Shown here one piece after another: positions 43,645-53,869 of a stretch of 64,000 nt of DNA (the stretch's first letter is position 1; each line of letters starts with the position of its first letter). This stretch comes from Peromyscus leucopus (lineage: Eukaryota; Chordata; Mammalia; Rodentia; Cricetidae), in the NCBI RefSeq assembly GCF_004664715.2, contig NC_051083.1, forward strand, positions 102,453,661-102,517,660. The letters are read 5' to 3'. The notes beneath the pieces were generated by a model that saw nothing but the letters and a program-made list of their open reading frames with translations, was not told the DNA's origin and searched no databases. The position numbers and the translations under genes are program-made.

Positions 43645-45282
43645 GTGCATTAATAAACAGCAGAGAAAAGAGATTTATTCATTGTGAACAAGTTGAGAAG
43701 GAAAAAATAAATCTGGTGACACACTATGACAAGTCCTCTCTTGAGGTGCAGTTTAAATAGAAAGCAAGAAGTATCCCTGACTAAGCAATCCTAGTCATGA
43801 TATGGTCCTGCCCATCACTGACCCTTCATTTTCTGGCTGCTGACTGCTCAGCAAGGTGATCTGACAAGTTCCTTCACTGACAAACACCAAAGATTCAGTC
43901 TTTCCCTTCCTCCCACAGGAGACTACTGGGGAAGTTCCAAATCATTCAGGACCATTGCTTCCATTTACTGATGGGCAAGGGGAGCAGCACATCTCTCTCT
44001 TGAGAGCATCTTAGGGACGAGTCATAGCAGGAAGAATCATCTACTCAATCTACTGATGTAAAAATTAACCTCATCTCAAACTATCTACAATGGCATTTGA
44101 CAACATAGCCAAGTTGGCAGCTAGAAGTTGGCCATCGCATTCAATTTTCTCTATACACTATTTATTCTACATTCCTCTTGACTCCAGTCATTGTCCCCAG
44201 TGCATCTACAGTGCGGGCCACCTCCTTCAAAGAAAAGCAGCTTTACTTAAGGCATATTATACCAACTCCTGCTAGATTCTAGCTAAATGATAAATCCCAG
44301 TTTTCTATGATAATTTATGTTGCACTTGGTTCTTTTATTATAGTTCAGTCATATTTTAAAACTCTGCTTTAGAATGGATGCTTTCTAAATATGTCTTAAT
44401 TCTGGAATGTGCAGCATTTTCTTCTTTCTAAACAAGCTACAAGTAACCTCAAGTGAAACTGAAATTTCAACACATCAAGAAAGAAGGAATGAATAGAAGA
44501 GGGGGAAATGCTATAAAATAAAATTCTAAGTACCATAATTACTGATGCTAAAATCCATAGTGCTCAAATAAAAACAAAATTAGAAACTCCTAAGTATTTT
44601 AATACAGCCTTTCCCTGTAAATAAACATACAGACAGAGTATAGCAGATTGCTGAAGCCAGCAAATAATGAACTTTGGCAAGGCCTAAGGAGACATAAGTT
44701 AGATTCCTTAGAGAAGCAAGGAAAAGCATATTAAAACATATTAATGCAACAAGTGTCAACTGAGTATCTATTATGACTGATAGGTTATACAGACAGTGCA
44801 AACAGATCTCCCATGAAAATGACTGGTATATCCATCAGTATAAAACAATGCATTACATGAACTGCTATCATCAACCTAGATCATCAAGTTACTCTCGAAG
44901 CTAAATGCAAGCTAATGAGGATGTGTGATGCATTTTCATGTGGCCTATCTGGAGCTTGATATTGATGACTATCCTTCAAGTTACCATAACTTCCTCAGCT
45001 TCTTACCATAGAAGAAACACAGATCTCCTGGCTTTCTCAAACTACTGCTTCAGGTCTCCCTTTCCTCTGAATAGCTCTCTCTACAGTTCTGATGGGTCCT
45101 TTAATCATGTCTTGAATTTCTTCCCCTACAACTTTTTATATACACCTTGTGCAATTAATTGCATGCATTTTTTTGGTTTCAAACATTTGTTTGCTGGTTA
45201 CTCCTTTAACAGGCTGGCAACTGAGAGTTTGACCATACTCCAATGAGTACATGAATTGCTATCATTGCTAAATTGGACTTGG
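43644..45282. other. Unassigned unique sequence
   Basis: About 1.6 kb without a recognised repeat. Frames at 44090-44275, 44580-44801 and 44938-45246 have no recognisable features. Confidence 0.4.
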
Positions 45283-45410
45283 TATATTTTTTCTTTTTTT
45301 TTTTTTTTGAGTGGGGTGTGGCACAAGGGTAGAAGAGTAGACCTGGGAGGAATGGGAAGTGAGTGTGACTGGCGTGCACTGTATAAAATTCCCAAATAAT
45401 CAATAAAAAT
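45283..45410 (+). mobile_element. Older L1 3' terminus, target of a later L1
   Basis: A T tract, then GAGTGGGGTGTGGCACAAGG, ACCTGGGAGGAATGGGAAG and an ATAAAATTCCCAAATAATC/AATAAAAAT end resembling a rodent L1 3' end. Its last 21 bases (45390-45410) were duplicated when the next L1 inserted. Confidence 0.75.
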
Positions 45411-47751
45411 TTTCTTGATAGATATTACTTACAAAAGTTAAAACAAGATCAAATAAACAATTTAAATAGACCTATAATCCATAAGGAAAAAGAAGCGGTC
45501 ATTAAAAGTCTCCCAATGAAAAAACTCCCAGTGCTAGACAACAGAATTGTATCAGACCTGTCAAGAAGAGCTAACATCAATACTCCTCAAATTATTCCAC
45601 AAAACAGAAACAGAAGGAACGTTGCCAAATTCATTTTATGAGGTCACAGTCACCTTGATACTCAGACCAAAGATTCAAAAAAGAGAATTACAGTCCAATT
45701 TCCCTCATTAACATAGATACAAAAATACTTAATAAAATACTTGCAAACTGAATGCAAAAGCACATCAAAAAGATAATCCACCATGATCAAGGTGACTTCA
45801 TCCCAGAGATGCAGGGGTGGTTCGACACATGAAAATCACTAAATGTAATCCACCATATAAAAAAAGTGAAAGACAAAAACCACATGATCATCTCATTAGA
45901 TGCTGAAAAAGCCTTTGACACAATCCAACACACCTTCATGATAAAAGTATTAGATCAGGGATACAAGGGACATACGTAAACATAGTAAAAGCAATATACA
46001 GACAACATCAAAGTAAATGGAGAGAAACTCAAAGCAATTCCACTAAAATCAGGACAATGCTGTCCATTCTTTCCATATCTATTCAATATAGTACTTAAAG
46101 TTCTAACTGGAGCAATAAGACAACTGAAGGAGATCAAGGGGATACAAGTTGGAAAGGAAGAAGTTAAAGTATTCCTATTTGCAGATTATATGATAGTATA
46201 CAAAAGTGACCTTAAAAATTCTGTCAGAGAACCTCTACACCTTTAGTGAAGCAGCTGGATACAAGATTTTTTAAAAAATCAGCATCCCTCCTATATGCAT
46301 GTGACAAACAGGCTGACAAAAAAATCAGGGAAACAACACCTTTCAAACAGCCACTATTAATACAAAATATCTTGGGGTAATTCTAGTCAGAAACTGGAAA
46401 CAAGCTAGATGTCCCTCAACAGAAGAGTGGATAAAGAAAAGGTGGTACATTTTATACAATTTTACTCAACTATTTAAAAAAGGGGGGGTATCATGAAATT
46501 TGTGGGCCAATGGGATGGAACTAGAAACTATCATCATGAGTGAGGCAACCCAAATTCAGAAGGACAAACCTGGTATGTACTCACTCATAAGTGGATATTA
46601 GCTATTAAGTAAAGGATAATCATTCTACAATCCACAGATCTGGAGAGGCTAATTAACGGGAGGGCTCAAAGGGGGACCCACTTCCTGCAAAGGGAAATAG
46701 AATAGATTTTATAGGTGGAGTAGGGACAGGTGCAGATGAGAACAAGAGGGATCGGGTAGGGAGAGAGGGATGGAGGGAAAGAATACTGGAAAAGTCAACT
46801 GGAATTAGGGAGCATTGAGAGGGGTGATATTGAAACCTAGTGCAATGGAAATTCCCTGGAATCTATGAGGGTGACCCTAGCAAAGACTCCTAGTAATGGG
46901 AGATATGGAGCCTGAACCGGCCATCTTCTGCAACTAGACAAGGCCTCCTTCGACTTACAAGATGTGCTGGGGTAAAAGTGGCCCAGAACTTGTGGGAGTG
47001 GCCAACCAATGACTGGTCCTCTTGAGGCCCACACCATGAGAGGGAGCCCATGTCTGACATTGCCTGGAGGGCCTGCAACTAGAGGCTGGATAGCCCAGAG
47101 ACCCAGGATAGAACCAAACACGGCTGGCCAAAAAAGTCAATGAAATGATTCCTAATGATATTCTGCTATACTCCAGATTGGTCCCTTACTCAATCTTCAT
47201 CAGAGAGGCTTCATCAGCAAGTGATGGGAGCAGATGCAGAGACCCACAGTCAAACGTTAGGCAGAATCGGGAATCCCACAGAAAAGGGGGCAGAAAGACT
47301 GTAGACACCAAAGAGGTCTAGGACACCATGAAAACAGAGCCCACAGAATCAACTAATAGGGGCTCAGAGACTGAAGCGACAACTATGGAGTCTATACGGG
47401 TCTCAGCTAGGCCCTCTGCATATATGCTACAGTTGTGTAGCTTGGAGTTCTTGTTGGTCTCCTAACAGTGGGAGAGGGAGGTCTCTAACTCATTTCCCTG
47501 CTCTTGGGAACCTTTTCTTCCTACTGGGTGGCCTTATACCAGCCTTGATTTGAGGGTTTGTGCCTAGTCATACTGTAATTTGTTATGCCATGTTTGGTTG
47601 ATATCCCTGCCTGAGAGGGCTTCTCTTCTCTGAAGGGAAAAAGAGCAGTGGATCTGGAGGTGAGGGTGGACTGGGAGGAGAGAAGGGAGAGGAAACTGTG
47701 GTCGAGAGATATTGTATGAGAAAAGAATAAATTTTTAAAAATTAAAAAAAA
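45411..47751 (+). mobile_element. 5'-truncated L1 (ORF2 RT part, internal deletion, full 3'UTR)
   Basis: This LINE retrotransposon remnant starts inside ORF2 and ends in an A-rich tail with AATAAA near 47727. A 21-bp target duplication (starting TCCCAAATAATC) is at 45390-45410 and 47752-47772. RT words such as LDAEKAFD are readable near 45895-45925. The catalytic FADD motif reads FADY at about 46178-46189. Near 46375-46390 ORF2 jumps from the YLGV region straight to the NWKQ C-terminal region, so over a kilobase is missing. 3'UTR landmarks: CACAGAATCAACTAATAGG and GCCATGTTTGGTTGATATCC. Not functional. Confidence 0.95.
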
Positions 47752-47772
47752 TCCCAAATAATCAATAAAAAT

Positions 47773-47847
47773 ATTATGTTGGGAAAATTTTAAAATAATT
47801 TATTATAACTAATAACATAATTTTAGATTTTTATTTATTATTTTAAA
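47773..47847. other. AT-rich spacer
   Basis: Remainder of the older L1 tail and AT-rich DNA before the B3. Confidence 0.4.
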
Positions 47848-48064
47848 AGATTTATTTTTTTTATGTATAAGAGTGTTTTGCCTGAATGTATGGAAAGTGC
47901 ACCACAAACATGCAGTGCCCAGATGTGGCCAGAAGAGGGCACCAAACCACCTGGAACTAGAGTTACAGGCAGTTGTGAGCTGCCATGGAGGGTTCTGGGA
48001 ACTGAACTTGTGACTTCTGCAACAGCAGCAAGTGCACTTAACCACTAGCCATCTCTCCAGCCCC
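47848..48064 (-). mobile_element. B3/B2 SINE with intact CTCF-like motif
   Basis: Plus strand: TTATGTATAAGAGTGTTTTGCC, CATGCAGTGCCCAGATGTGG, ending CATCTCTCCAGCCCC. The segment GGCCAGAAGAGGGCACC is preserved. Confidence 0.95.
47927..47943 (+). promoter_or_regulatory. Candidate CTCF-binding motif within B3/B2
   Basis: GGCCAGAAGAGGGCACC matches the core of the CTCF motif (CCAnnAGnGGGC). B2-family SINEs are known to have dispersed CTCF sites in rodents. Occupancy cannot be judged from sequence. Confidence 0.5.
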
Positions 48065-48142
48065 ACAAAACTTAATTTTAAATCTCTTCTATAATTCAGA
48101 ACCACCTCACACAACTGGCACAAATTTTCTTTTTGCCTTACT

Positions 48143-48210
48143 ATGAGCTTGATCCCAGGGCCTCTGACAAACCAAGCAAGTGCTCTATCACTGAGTTACA
48201 CACTAAGCTC
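48143..48210 (-). mobile_element. ID-like SINE, diverged
   Basis: GAGCTTGATCCCAGGGCCTC, GCAAGTGCTCTATCACTGAG and TTACACACTAAGC read as a reversed ID/tRNA-Ala-like unit. Confidence 0.65.
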
Positions 48211-48566
48211 AGAATTCTTAAATGTAACACGTCCAAATTTTAACCACTCCATTAGCTAAGCGATTTAGTTTTCCCTCCCAGCCTCTTCTGTTCTCTGGCA
48301 GTAGGAACAGAACTATTCTCCCACCAAGAAATGCGCAGCAGAGACCTGTGCTCCTCTCTACTTTCCCACTCCTTCATCCATTCCAGGTGTGACTGCTGTT
48401 CAATTCATTTGTCCTTCTCTCTCCTTATTAGATCTTAATTTGTATTAGGCGGCTAACCTCCTGGCCTTAAGGCTTGACTGCTTTTAATTTGTCCTACAAA
48501 TTGCACTCCGATAAATACTGCTACACTACTACTCTCAAGCCAGTCTTCTGTTTAAAAATCACTTCA
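48211..48566. other. Unassigned sequence
   Basis: Nothing recognised. Confidence 0.4.
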
Positions 48567-48695
48567 AGGGCTGGTGCTCTTCCAGAGGACCTGAGTTCAG
48601 CTGCCAGCATCCATGCCAGGTGGCTCACAACCAGCTCCAGGGGATCCAATGCCCGAGGTGATGGCCTCCATGGGGCCCTGCACACATGCATGCAG
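48567..48695 (+). mobile_element. B2/B3 SINE lacking most of the A-box region
   Basis: GGGCTGGTGCTCTTCCAGAGG jumps from the first six bases of the head to the CTCTTCCAG region, so about 30 bases of tRNA-like head are gone. It continues GAGTTCAGCTGCCAGCATCC, GGCTCACAACCAGCTCCAG. Confidence 0.85.
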
Positions 48696-48732
48696 ACACA
48701 CACACACACATACACACTCTTTGAAAAGAGTC

Positions 48733-48763
<31 letters not shown>

Positions 48764-48786
48764 TTGAAAAGAGACCATACACACAG

Positions 48787-48832
<46 letters not shown>
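48696..48832. repeat. (CA)n arrays with duplicated CTTTGAAAAGAG spacer
   Basis: Three CA blocks are separated by CTCTTTGAAAAGAGTCC (48717-48733) and CCTTTGAAAAGAGACC (48761-48776). The spacer is near-palindromic. The opposed cysteine/valine and threonine/histidine-rich frames are repeat artefacts. Confidence 0.97.
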
Positions 48833-48834
<2 letters not shown>

Positions 48835-49980
48835 TGTATATACGTAGATTATATATGGGATTTAAAATCTGACAATAAGTTCTTTAACTATCACCACTGA
48901 AAAATGTTTGCCATGTTCAGAAACACACTGCTGTGCTTGAAAAAGACTGATATTTTCCAAATCAGTAATATGTCCCCACCAAGATCACACACCAAGCAGT
49001 GGTGTGATCCAAAGCAGCTGAAATTATCACATAAAATGTTCTAGAAGTTTGCATGATATGTACACAAAAGATTATTTACTAAGAAACTCACTGGTGGAAC
49101 CCCCTCAGCTGGTAAGGTTAACGGTTGTTAACACCAGTCTGCCAAATCAGACTCATAAATATGCATTCAAGGAGATTTTGGATCCTTTGAGAACCAGTTT
49201 TTTCTCAACCTACAAGGAATGACAGATTTATGATCAGGCACTTACTTCACAAACAAACCATTAGTTAGAAGCAACATTTCAACTGAGGTCATAGTGCCCC
49301 TTTATATGAAGGAGACTCCTAAGAAGGATCAGTTCTACAGCTGGATTTATACACATAGAACACTCCAGTTGTCAGAAGATACCAAGGCCTATGGATTTAA
49401 TGAGGACCCCATATGAGAAAAACACAAGAAAAATAGGATAGGAGAGTCAATGGAGGGAGAATTTGACAGTGTCAAAAAGGTATAAGCAAACATTTTAGTT
49501 TACCTGTGAAGATTTTTCATCTGAATTATGTTAGGGATGAAAGGGCCACTAAAAACTTCCCAAGGTACTTTATAGCCTTGTGAGACACTTGGACCTACAG
49601 TGACCTCCTTGACTAATATATCGAGGGCAAAATAGAGACGGGAAAACATAGAAACTATCAGAAGTGAGTAAATATTATATAGAAAAGCTGAGTATAATGT
49701 CTGAGGAGCAAATTTGGACTGCTAGAAAGCATCATTCATTATTTTCCAACTTGAGTTTTCTCAAAATTAATTTCTTCAAGTTTTTCTGACTCTTTTATTA
49801 TTAGACACAACATTTGGGGACAACAGAATCACAAATATTGTGGCTTTTCCACCAAATAGGTTTGTATTCCTAGACAATCTACTGTCATTTCCATAGCCAA
49901 GTCTGTTTGTGTGGATCTTACTGGAGGAGAAAAGGTAGCTCTCTCCCTGTGGGTGTGCATCATAAAAATTTTGATTTCTT
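48833..49980. other. Unassigned unique sequence
   Basis: About 1.15 kb with nothing recognised. Confidence 0.4.
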
Positions 49981-50145
49981 AAGGGACAGGGACATCGCTT
50001 AGTTGGTAGAATGTTTGCTTCGCATGCACAAAGCCCTGGCTGGTTTCTATCCCCAGCACCATGTAAACCAAGTGTGATGGCATATACCTGCAACCCAAAC
50101 ACTTGGATGGTAGAGGCAGAAGGACCAGGCTTTTAAAACACTCCA
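49981..50145 (+). mobile_element. ID-B1 composite SINE (B4 type)
   Basis: GACAGGGACATCGCTTAGTTGG, GCTTCGCATGCACAAAGCCC, then CCCCAGCACCATGTAAACC followed by a B1-like GTGTGATGGCATATACCTGC and ACTTGGATGGTAGAGGCAG. This is an ID-like unit joined to a B1-like unit. Confidence 0.82.
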
Positions 50146-50189
50146 TAAAATGCAAAAGAACTGAGAATTAGAATATATTCTGTTCTGTG

Positions 50190-50195
50190 CTGTGC

Positions 50196-50247
<52 letters not shown>

Positions 50248-50249
50248 CC
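50190..50249. repeat. (TG)n microsatellite
   Basis: TGCGTATG then about 24 TG units, at the start of the reversed B4, whose CA-rich tail probably seeded it. Confidence 0.97.
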
Positions 50250-50385
50250 TCATGTATGACAGTGTCTATGTGTAGATGTGTGTGTACATGTGACACATAC
50301 TGGGGACCAGAAGACAATCTCGTGTTGTTTCTCAGGAGGAATTTTATATATATATATAATTCGTGTTGTTTCTCAGGAGGAATTT

Positions 50386-50464
<79 letters not shown>

Positions 50465-50690
50465 CACACAGTCTCTCTCTGACCTGGAATTCACCAGGCA
50501 GACTAGACTAGCTGGTCAGGGATCCTCAGGAATTCCCAACCTCATCCCCTCCACCTCCCCATCTCCACTTACTCAGTACTGAGAGTACAACTATGTGCCA
50601 CCACCCCTGCAACTTTTAAACCTGGGTTATGGTAATCAAGTTCAGGTTCCACATATTTGCACTTTAGTGACTGAGCTGTCTACTCAGTCT
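50250..50690 (-). mobile_element. B4/RSINE SINE expanded by microsatellites and a tandem duplication
   Basis: Plus strand: GGGGACCAGAAGACAATC, CTCTCTCTGACCTGGAATTC, GACTAGACTAGCTGGTCAGG, CACTTTAGTGACTGAGCTG. Inside, CGTGTTGTTTCTCAGGAGG plus a TA tract occurs twice in tandem (50319-50362 and 50363-50410), followed by a long CA tract to 50462. Confidence 0.82.
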
Positions 50691-50855
50691 TGAATGTGGT
50701 ATTTTGCAATCAAATAATTTTGCTACAAATCAATGATAAATTAAAATAATCATGCCTGGATACTAAACTTGTGGATAACACTATGCCAAACAAATAAAAA
50801 AGGAAATTATAAAATACTCAAAAATGTTAAACAATAATGTACATAGAAAAGTTTG

Positions 50856-51011
50856 AGGGACTGGCAAGATGCCTGAGCAGGTAAAGGCACCTGCCACCAA
50901 GCCTGGTAACCTGAATTCAATCTCTAAGAACCACATTGGGGAAGGAAATAAACAAGCTGTCATCTGACCTCCACACAGGTACCATGCACACAGGTCTCTA
51001 TGCATGACTAC
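50856..51011 (+). mobile_element. B3-type SINE
   Basis: GACTGGCAAGATGCCTGAGC, GTAAAGGCACCTGCCACCAAG, GCTGTCATCTGACCTCCAC. The tail continues into a CA microsatellite. Confidence 0.92.

Positions 51012-51060
<49 letters not shown>
51012..51060. repeat. (CA)n microsatellite
   Basis: About 24 CA units extending the B3 tail. Confidence 0.98.
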
Positions 51061-51062
<2 letters not shown>

Positions 51063-51219
51063 TTCAGAGGTTAAAATGCAATGCATATGGAAAACAAAGT
51101 TTAAAGAAAAACTTATATCCTTAAATACTTTGATATTAAAAAAGAAAAGCTGAAAATGGATGCACTAGGCTTTCTGCCTCATAAGCTAGAAAAGGAGCCC
51201 AGTGAGATCAGAGCAAGTA

Positions 51220-51330
51220 TGACTATAGGCTAGACATGGTGTCATCCCAGTTATGGAAGGACAGAAGTGTATCACAAAATCAGTGCCAGCTGGTAACTCA
51301 ACAAGACCCTGTCTTAAAATTAAACAGAAA
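51220..51330 (+). mobile_element. Old B1/PB1 fragment
   Basis: TAGGCTAGACATGGTGTCATC, CAGTGCCAGCTGGTAAC, GACCCTGTCTTAAAA follow B1 order with strong divergence. Confidence 0.55.
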
Positions 51331-51346
51331 TTTAACATTTTAAAAT

Positions 51347-51420
51347 GGGATCAGGGTACAGCTCAGAGATAGAGTATTTTCCTGGCGTAAGCAAAACAGT
51401 GTCTCTCTAGCACCACAGGA
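51347..51420 (+). mobile_element. ID-like SINE fragment
   Basis: GGATCAGGGTACAGCTCAGAG, TAGAGTATTTTCCTGGCG and CTCTCTAGCACC keep the ID layout (TGTAGCTCAGTGGTAGAGC, then CCCAGCAC). Confidence 0.55.
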
Positions 51421-51896
51421 AATATACAAATCAATGAAATAGAAAACAAAATAACAGGAGCTCAGACATAGACATTACAGAGACTGAAAAGAGAACCTTT
51501 TCTAAAGTTGTAGGGAAACAAAGCACAAATTGAGGAAAGCAGCTTCTTGCAGGTCAATGAGGACACAACTCTCCATCTATATGCTGCAGCAATTCTAGCT
51601 CTGGACTGTTTTCTCTCATCTATACATAGAAACGATGTGCATCGCTGCAAAGGCAACTGCAAAGTCTCGACGAACTTAACGTCCCTAGGTCAAAGACTGT
51701 CAAGGTATGCTATGCAGTTATTTATTTTCTAGTAGCCAGAAAAGTGGGAGAATTTATTAAGAATGAGGAAGTAGACTGGAGAACCAGAAGCACAATGCCC
51801 ACGCTGTACAAAGGATGAGAACTTTAATGTCACATAGTGTGGACTTTCTTGCAGTTACTAAAATTAATAACATAGCTTGCCACATAACTTGTAGAC
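51421..51896. other. Unassigned sequence with a small CpG pocket
   Basis: Around 51631-51682, six CpGs occur within about 50 bases of AT-rich surroundings. Opposed 61-66 codon frames overlap it, but no gene family is recognisable. Confidence 0.35.
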
Positions 51897-52049
51897 CAGT
51901 GGTTCTCACCCATCCTAATGCTGCGACCCTTTAACACAGTTTCTCATGCTGTGGTGACCTCCAACCACAAAATTATTTTTGATCCCTGTGAAAGAGTCGT
52001 TTGACTCCCAAAGTGGTCACAACCCACAGATTGAGAACCACTCCACTGT
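51897..52049 (+). mobile_element. URR1-type hAT non-autonomous element
   Basis: The terminal repeat CAGTGGTTCTCA is answered by TTGAGAACCACTC near 52031. The interior AATGCTGCGACCCTTTAACAC and ACAAAATTATTTTTGATCC is typical. TTGTAGAC before and TTGTAACC after may be an aged 8-bp duplication. Confidence 0.88.
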
Positions 52050-52542
52050 TGTAACCAAACATTCCTAGAATATTTTATTAATAATTAGAGGAAATAACCC
52101 AAACATCCATCTACTGATGAATGAATAAAACTTGCATGAGAAATAAAATATAAGGTATATATCTATGGCCTAATATGGAAAGTATATACATATATATGAA
52201 AAGTATACAGCATATGCTGTTTGAAAGTCAACGTGGAAGAGATTAGTGTATATGTATATTTTCATTTGTTTTAAAAGAGGACATATGCATTTGCTTGTAG
52301 TTCCATAGAAAAAATCTATAAATAAACAAAAATGGCTGCTCCAAAGACAGAAGACTTTCCTTAGCTACTTCCCTATTTGTCCTTAATATGTTCTCATATA
52401 TGTTAATGATTGTTGTAACAGAAAAAAATCAACCACAGTATGTATGCATGTATATGTATAATATATTTCTCTGTATATAATTAGTATATGTACATCTATT
52501 TGATTAATCTCTAGTTCTATAAAAACTTAGCTAAGTTACAGG
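52050..52542. other. Unassigned AT-rich DNA
   Basis: Several TATATA/ATGTATA runs; nothing else recognised. Confidence 0.4.
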
Positions 52543-52738
52543 ACCAGGGAGTAGGTCAGCTCTTAAACAATTACGGCAAATCACCAGGGAGACAAAGACT
52601 GGCAGATCCCTGGCGCTCACCGGCTAGCATACTTAGCCTGCTTGGTGAGTTCCAGGCCAGTGAGATACCCTGAATCAAAAAAAGAAGTGAATGAATTTGA
52701 GAAATGATACTAGATATTGCAGACACACACAAACACAC
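52543..52738 (+). mobile_element. B4/RSINE SINE
   Basis: Head GGACCAGGGAGTAGGTCAGC, middle GACTGGCAGATCCCTGGCG, GGTGAGTTCCAGGCCAGTG, GATACCCTGAATCAAAAAA and an ACACACACAAACACAC tail. Confidence 0.72.
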
Positions 52739-53014
52739 ATGTAAATCATAAACAACTCTAAACCAAGCAATAGCCAAATTTTTTGTCCAGGAATACAATT
52801 TTTCAAAATAAAAATAAATTCAACACTACATGAAGAACTATAGGCAACTGAGTTTCCTCAGCTGGAAACAGAAGAAGTAGTCTTTCCCAGAGAAGAGTAC
52901 ACCAATTGGCTGTCCAGTGCCAAACAGCCTTGAAAAACATATGTACAAGTAGCATTATATAAGCTAAACAAGTTATAGTTAGAAATATATAGCTATAGAT
53001 AGATAGATACAATG

Positions 53015-53145
53015 ACAATTCCTGAAAAAAGAGGCTATTTTTAGAGGAGAATGGATAGGGGTATATAGGAGAGTTTGGAAGGAAGAATGGGAAGGAAGAA
53101 TTTTAATCATATCTTAATCTCAAAAAAAAATAATTTCAGATCTTT
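53015..53145 (+). mobile_element. L1 3' terminus fragment
   Basis: AAGAGGCTATTTTTAGAGG, GGTATATAGGAGAGTTTGG, AAGGAAGAATGGGAAGGAAG and an AATCTCAAAAAAAAATAA tail match the end of a rodent L1 3'UTR. A (GATA)n run at 52996-53008 precedes it. Confidence 0.72.
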
Positions 53146-53561
53146 TTCTCTAAAAATATAGAACTAAGATTTTTGACTTATTTCCTTTCCCTCAAGTATT
53201 CATATTTCATTACTGAAGTATATTTTTAAGTGGTTGAGTAATGAAATTTAAAAACTTTATCTGAACCCATTCGATGGGAAAGACAACTTCCATGTATCTT
53301 AATGACTTTAAGATGTTGTAGCAGATGCATAAGGACAGGCCGTAGGTCACTGTGTGAACTAGCACAAAACACAGGATCCCCAGGATCAGAGAATATAAAT
53401 TGCAATTGTTCTAAGTAAGCTTTTTCAGCCCTCCTCAGGTACCTAAACATCTTTGGACTCCAGTTTCCTCATCTGCTGAAAGGAGAGCTTTCACCGAGCT
53501 ACATTTAGGTCTGCTTCCTCATTCCTGATTGAGTTTTATGTATGTAACCATCAATACACCC

Positions 53562-53573
<12 letters not shown>
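53146..53573. other. Unassigned sequence
   Basis: GACTCCAGTTTCCTCATCTGC at 53456-53476 looks like a MIR core, but too little surrounds it to call. Confidence 0.35.

Positions 53574-53614
<41 letters not shown>
53574..53614. repeat. (CA)n microsatellite
   Basis: A tract of about 22 CA units beginning near 53570. Confidence 0.98.
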
Positions 53615-53617
<3 letters not shown>

Positions 53618-53869
53618 AGAGACCTCCTCTGAATCCTCACCACTGCCATTACTTGTAAGGCACACTCTTCTAACCCTCACCAGGAATGCAACAGGAAGGA
53701 CAAGGTATATTCATAGTATGACATTTAAGGACTTGGGAAATGTACAGCAGACACACTTTCAATCAGTCCAGTAAGCAAAAAGGTATAGCAATAGATGATG
53801 TCTTTGAAGGATTTGAAGAAGTGTTCGGTGCTTGCTAGTTAACAGGCGTTATGAGACCGACTTTTCATG
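53615..53869. other. Unassigned sequence
   Basis: Nothing recognised. Confidence 0.4.

Noticed and set aside
51547..51732. Possible exon with AAG/GTATGC donor near 51700
   Set aside because: No acceptor, conserved protein motif or neighbouring exon is visible; only the CpG pocket is reported.
53350..53500. MIR-core-like GTTTCCTCATCTGC
   Set aside because: The flanks do not follow the MIR consensus far enough in either direction.
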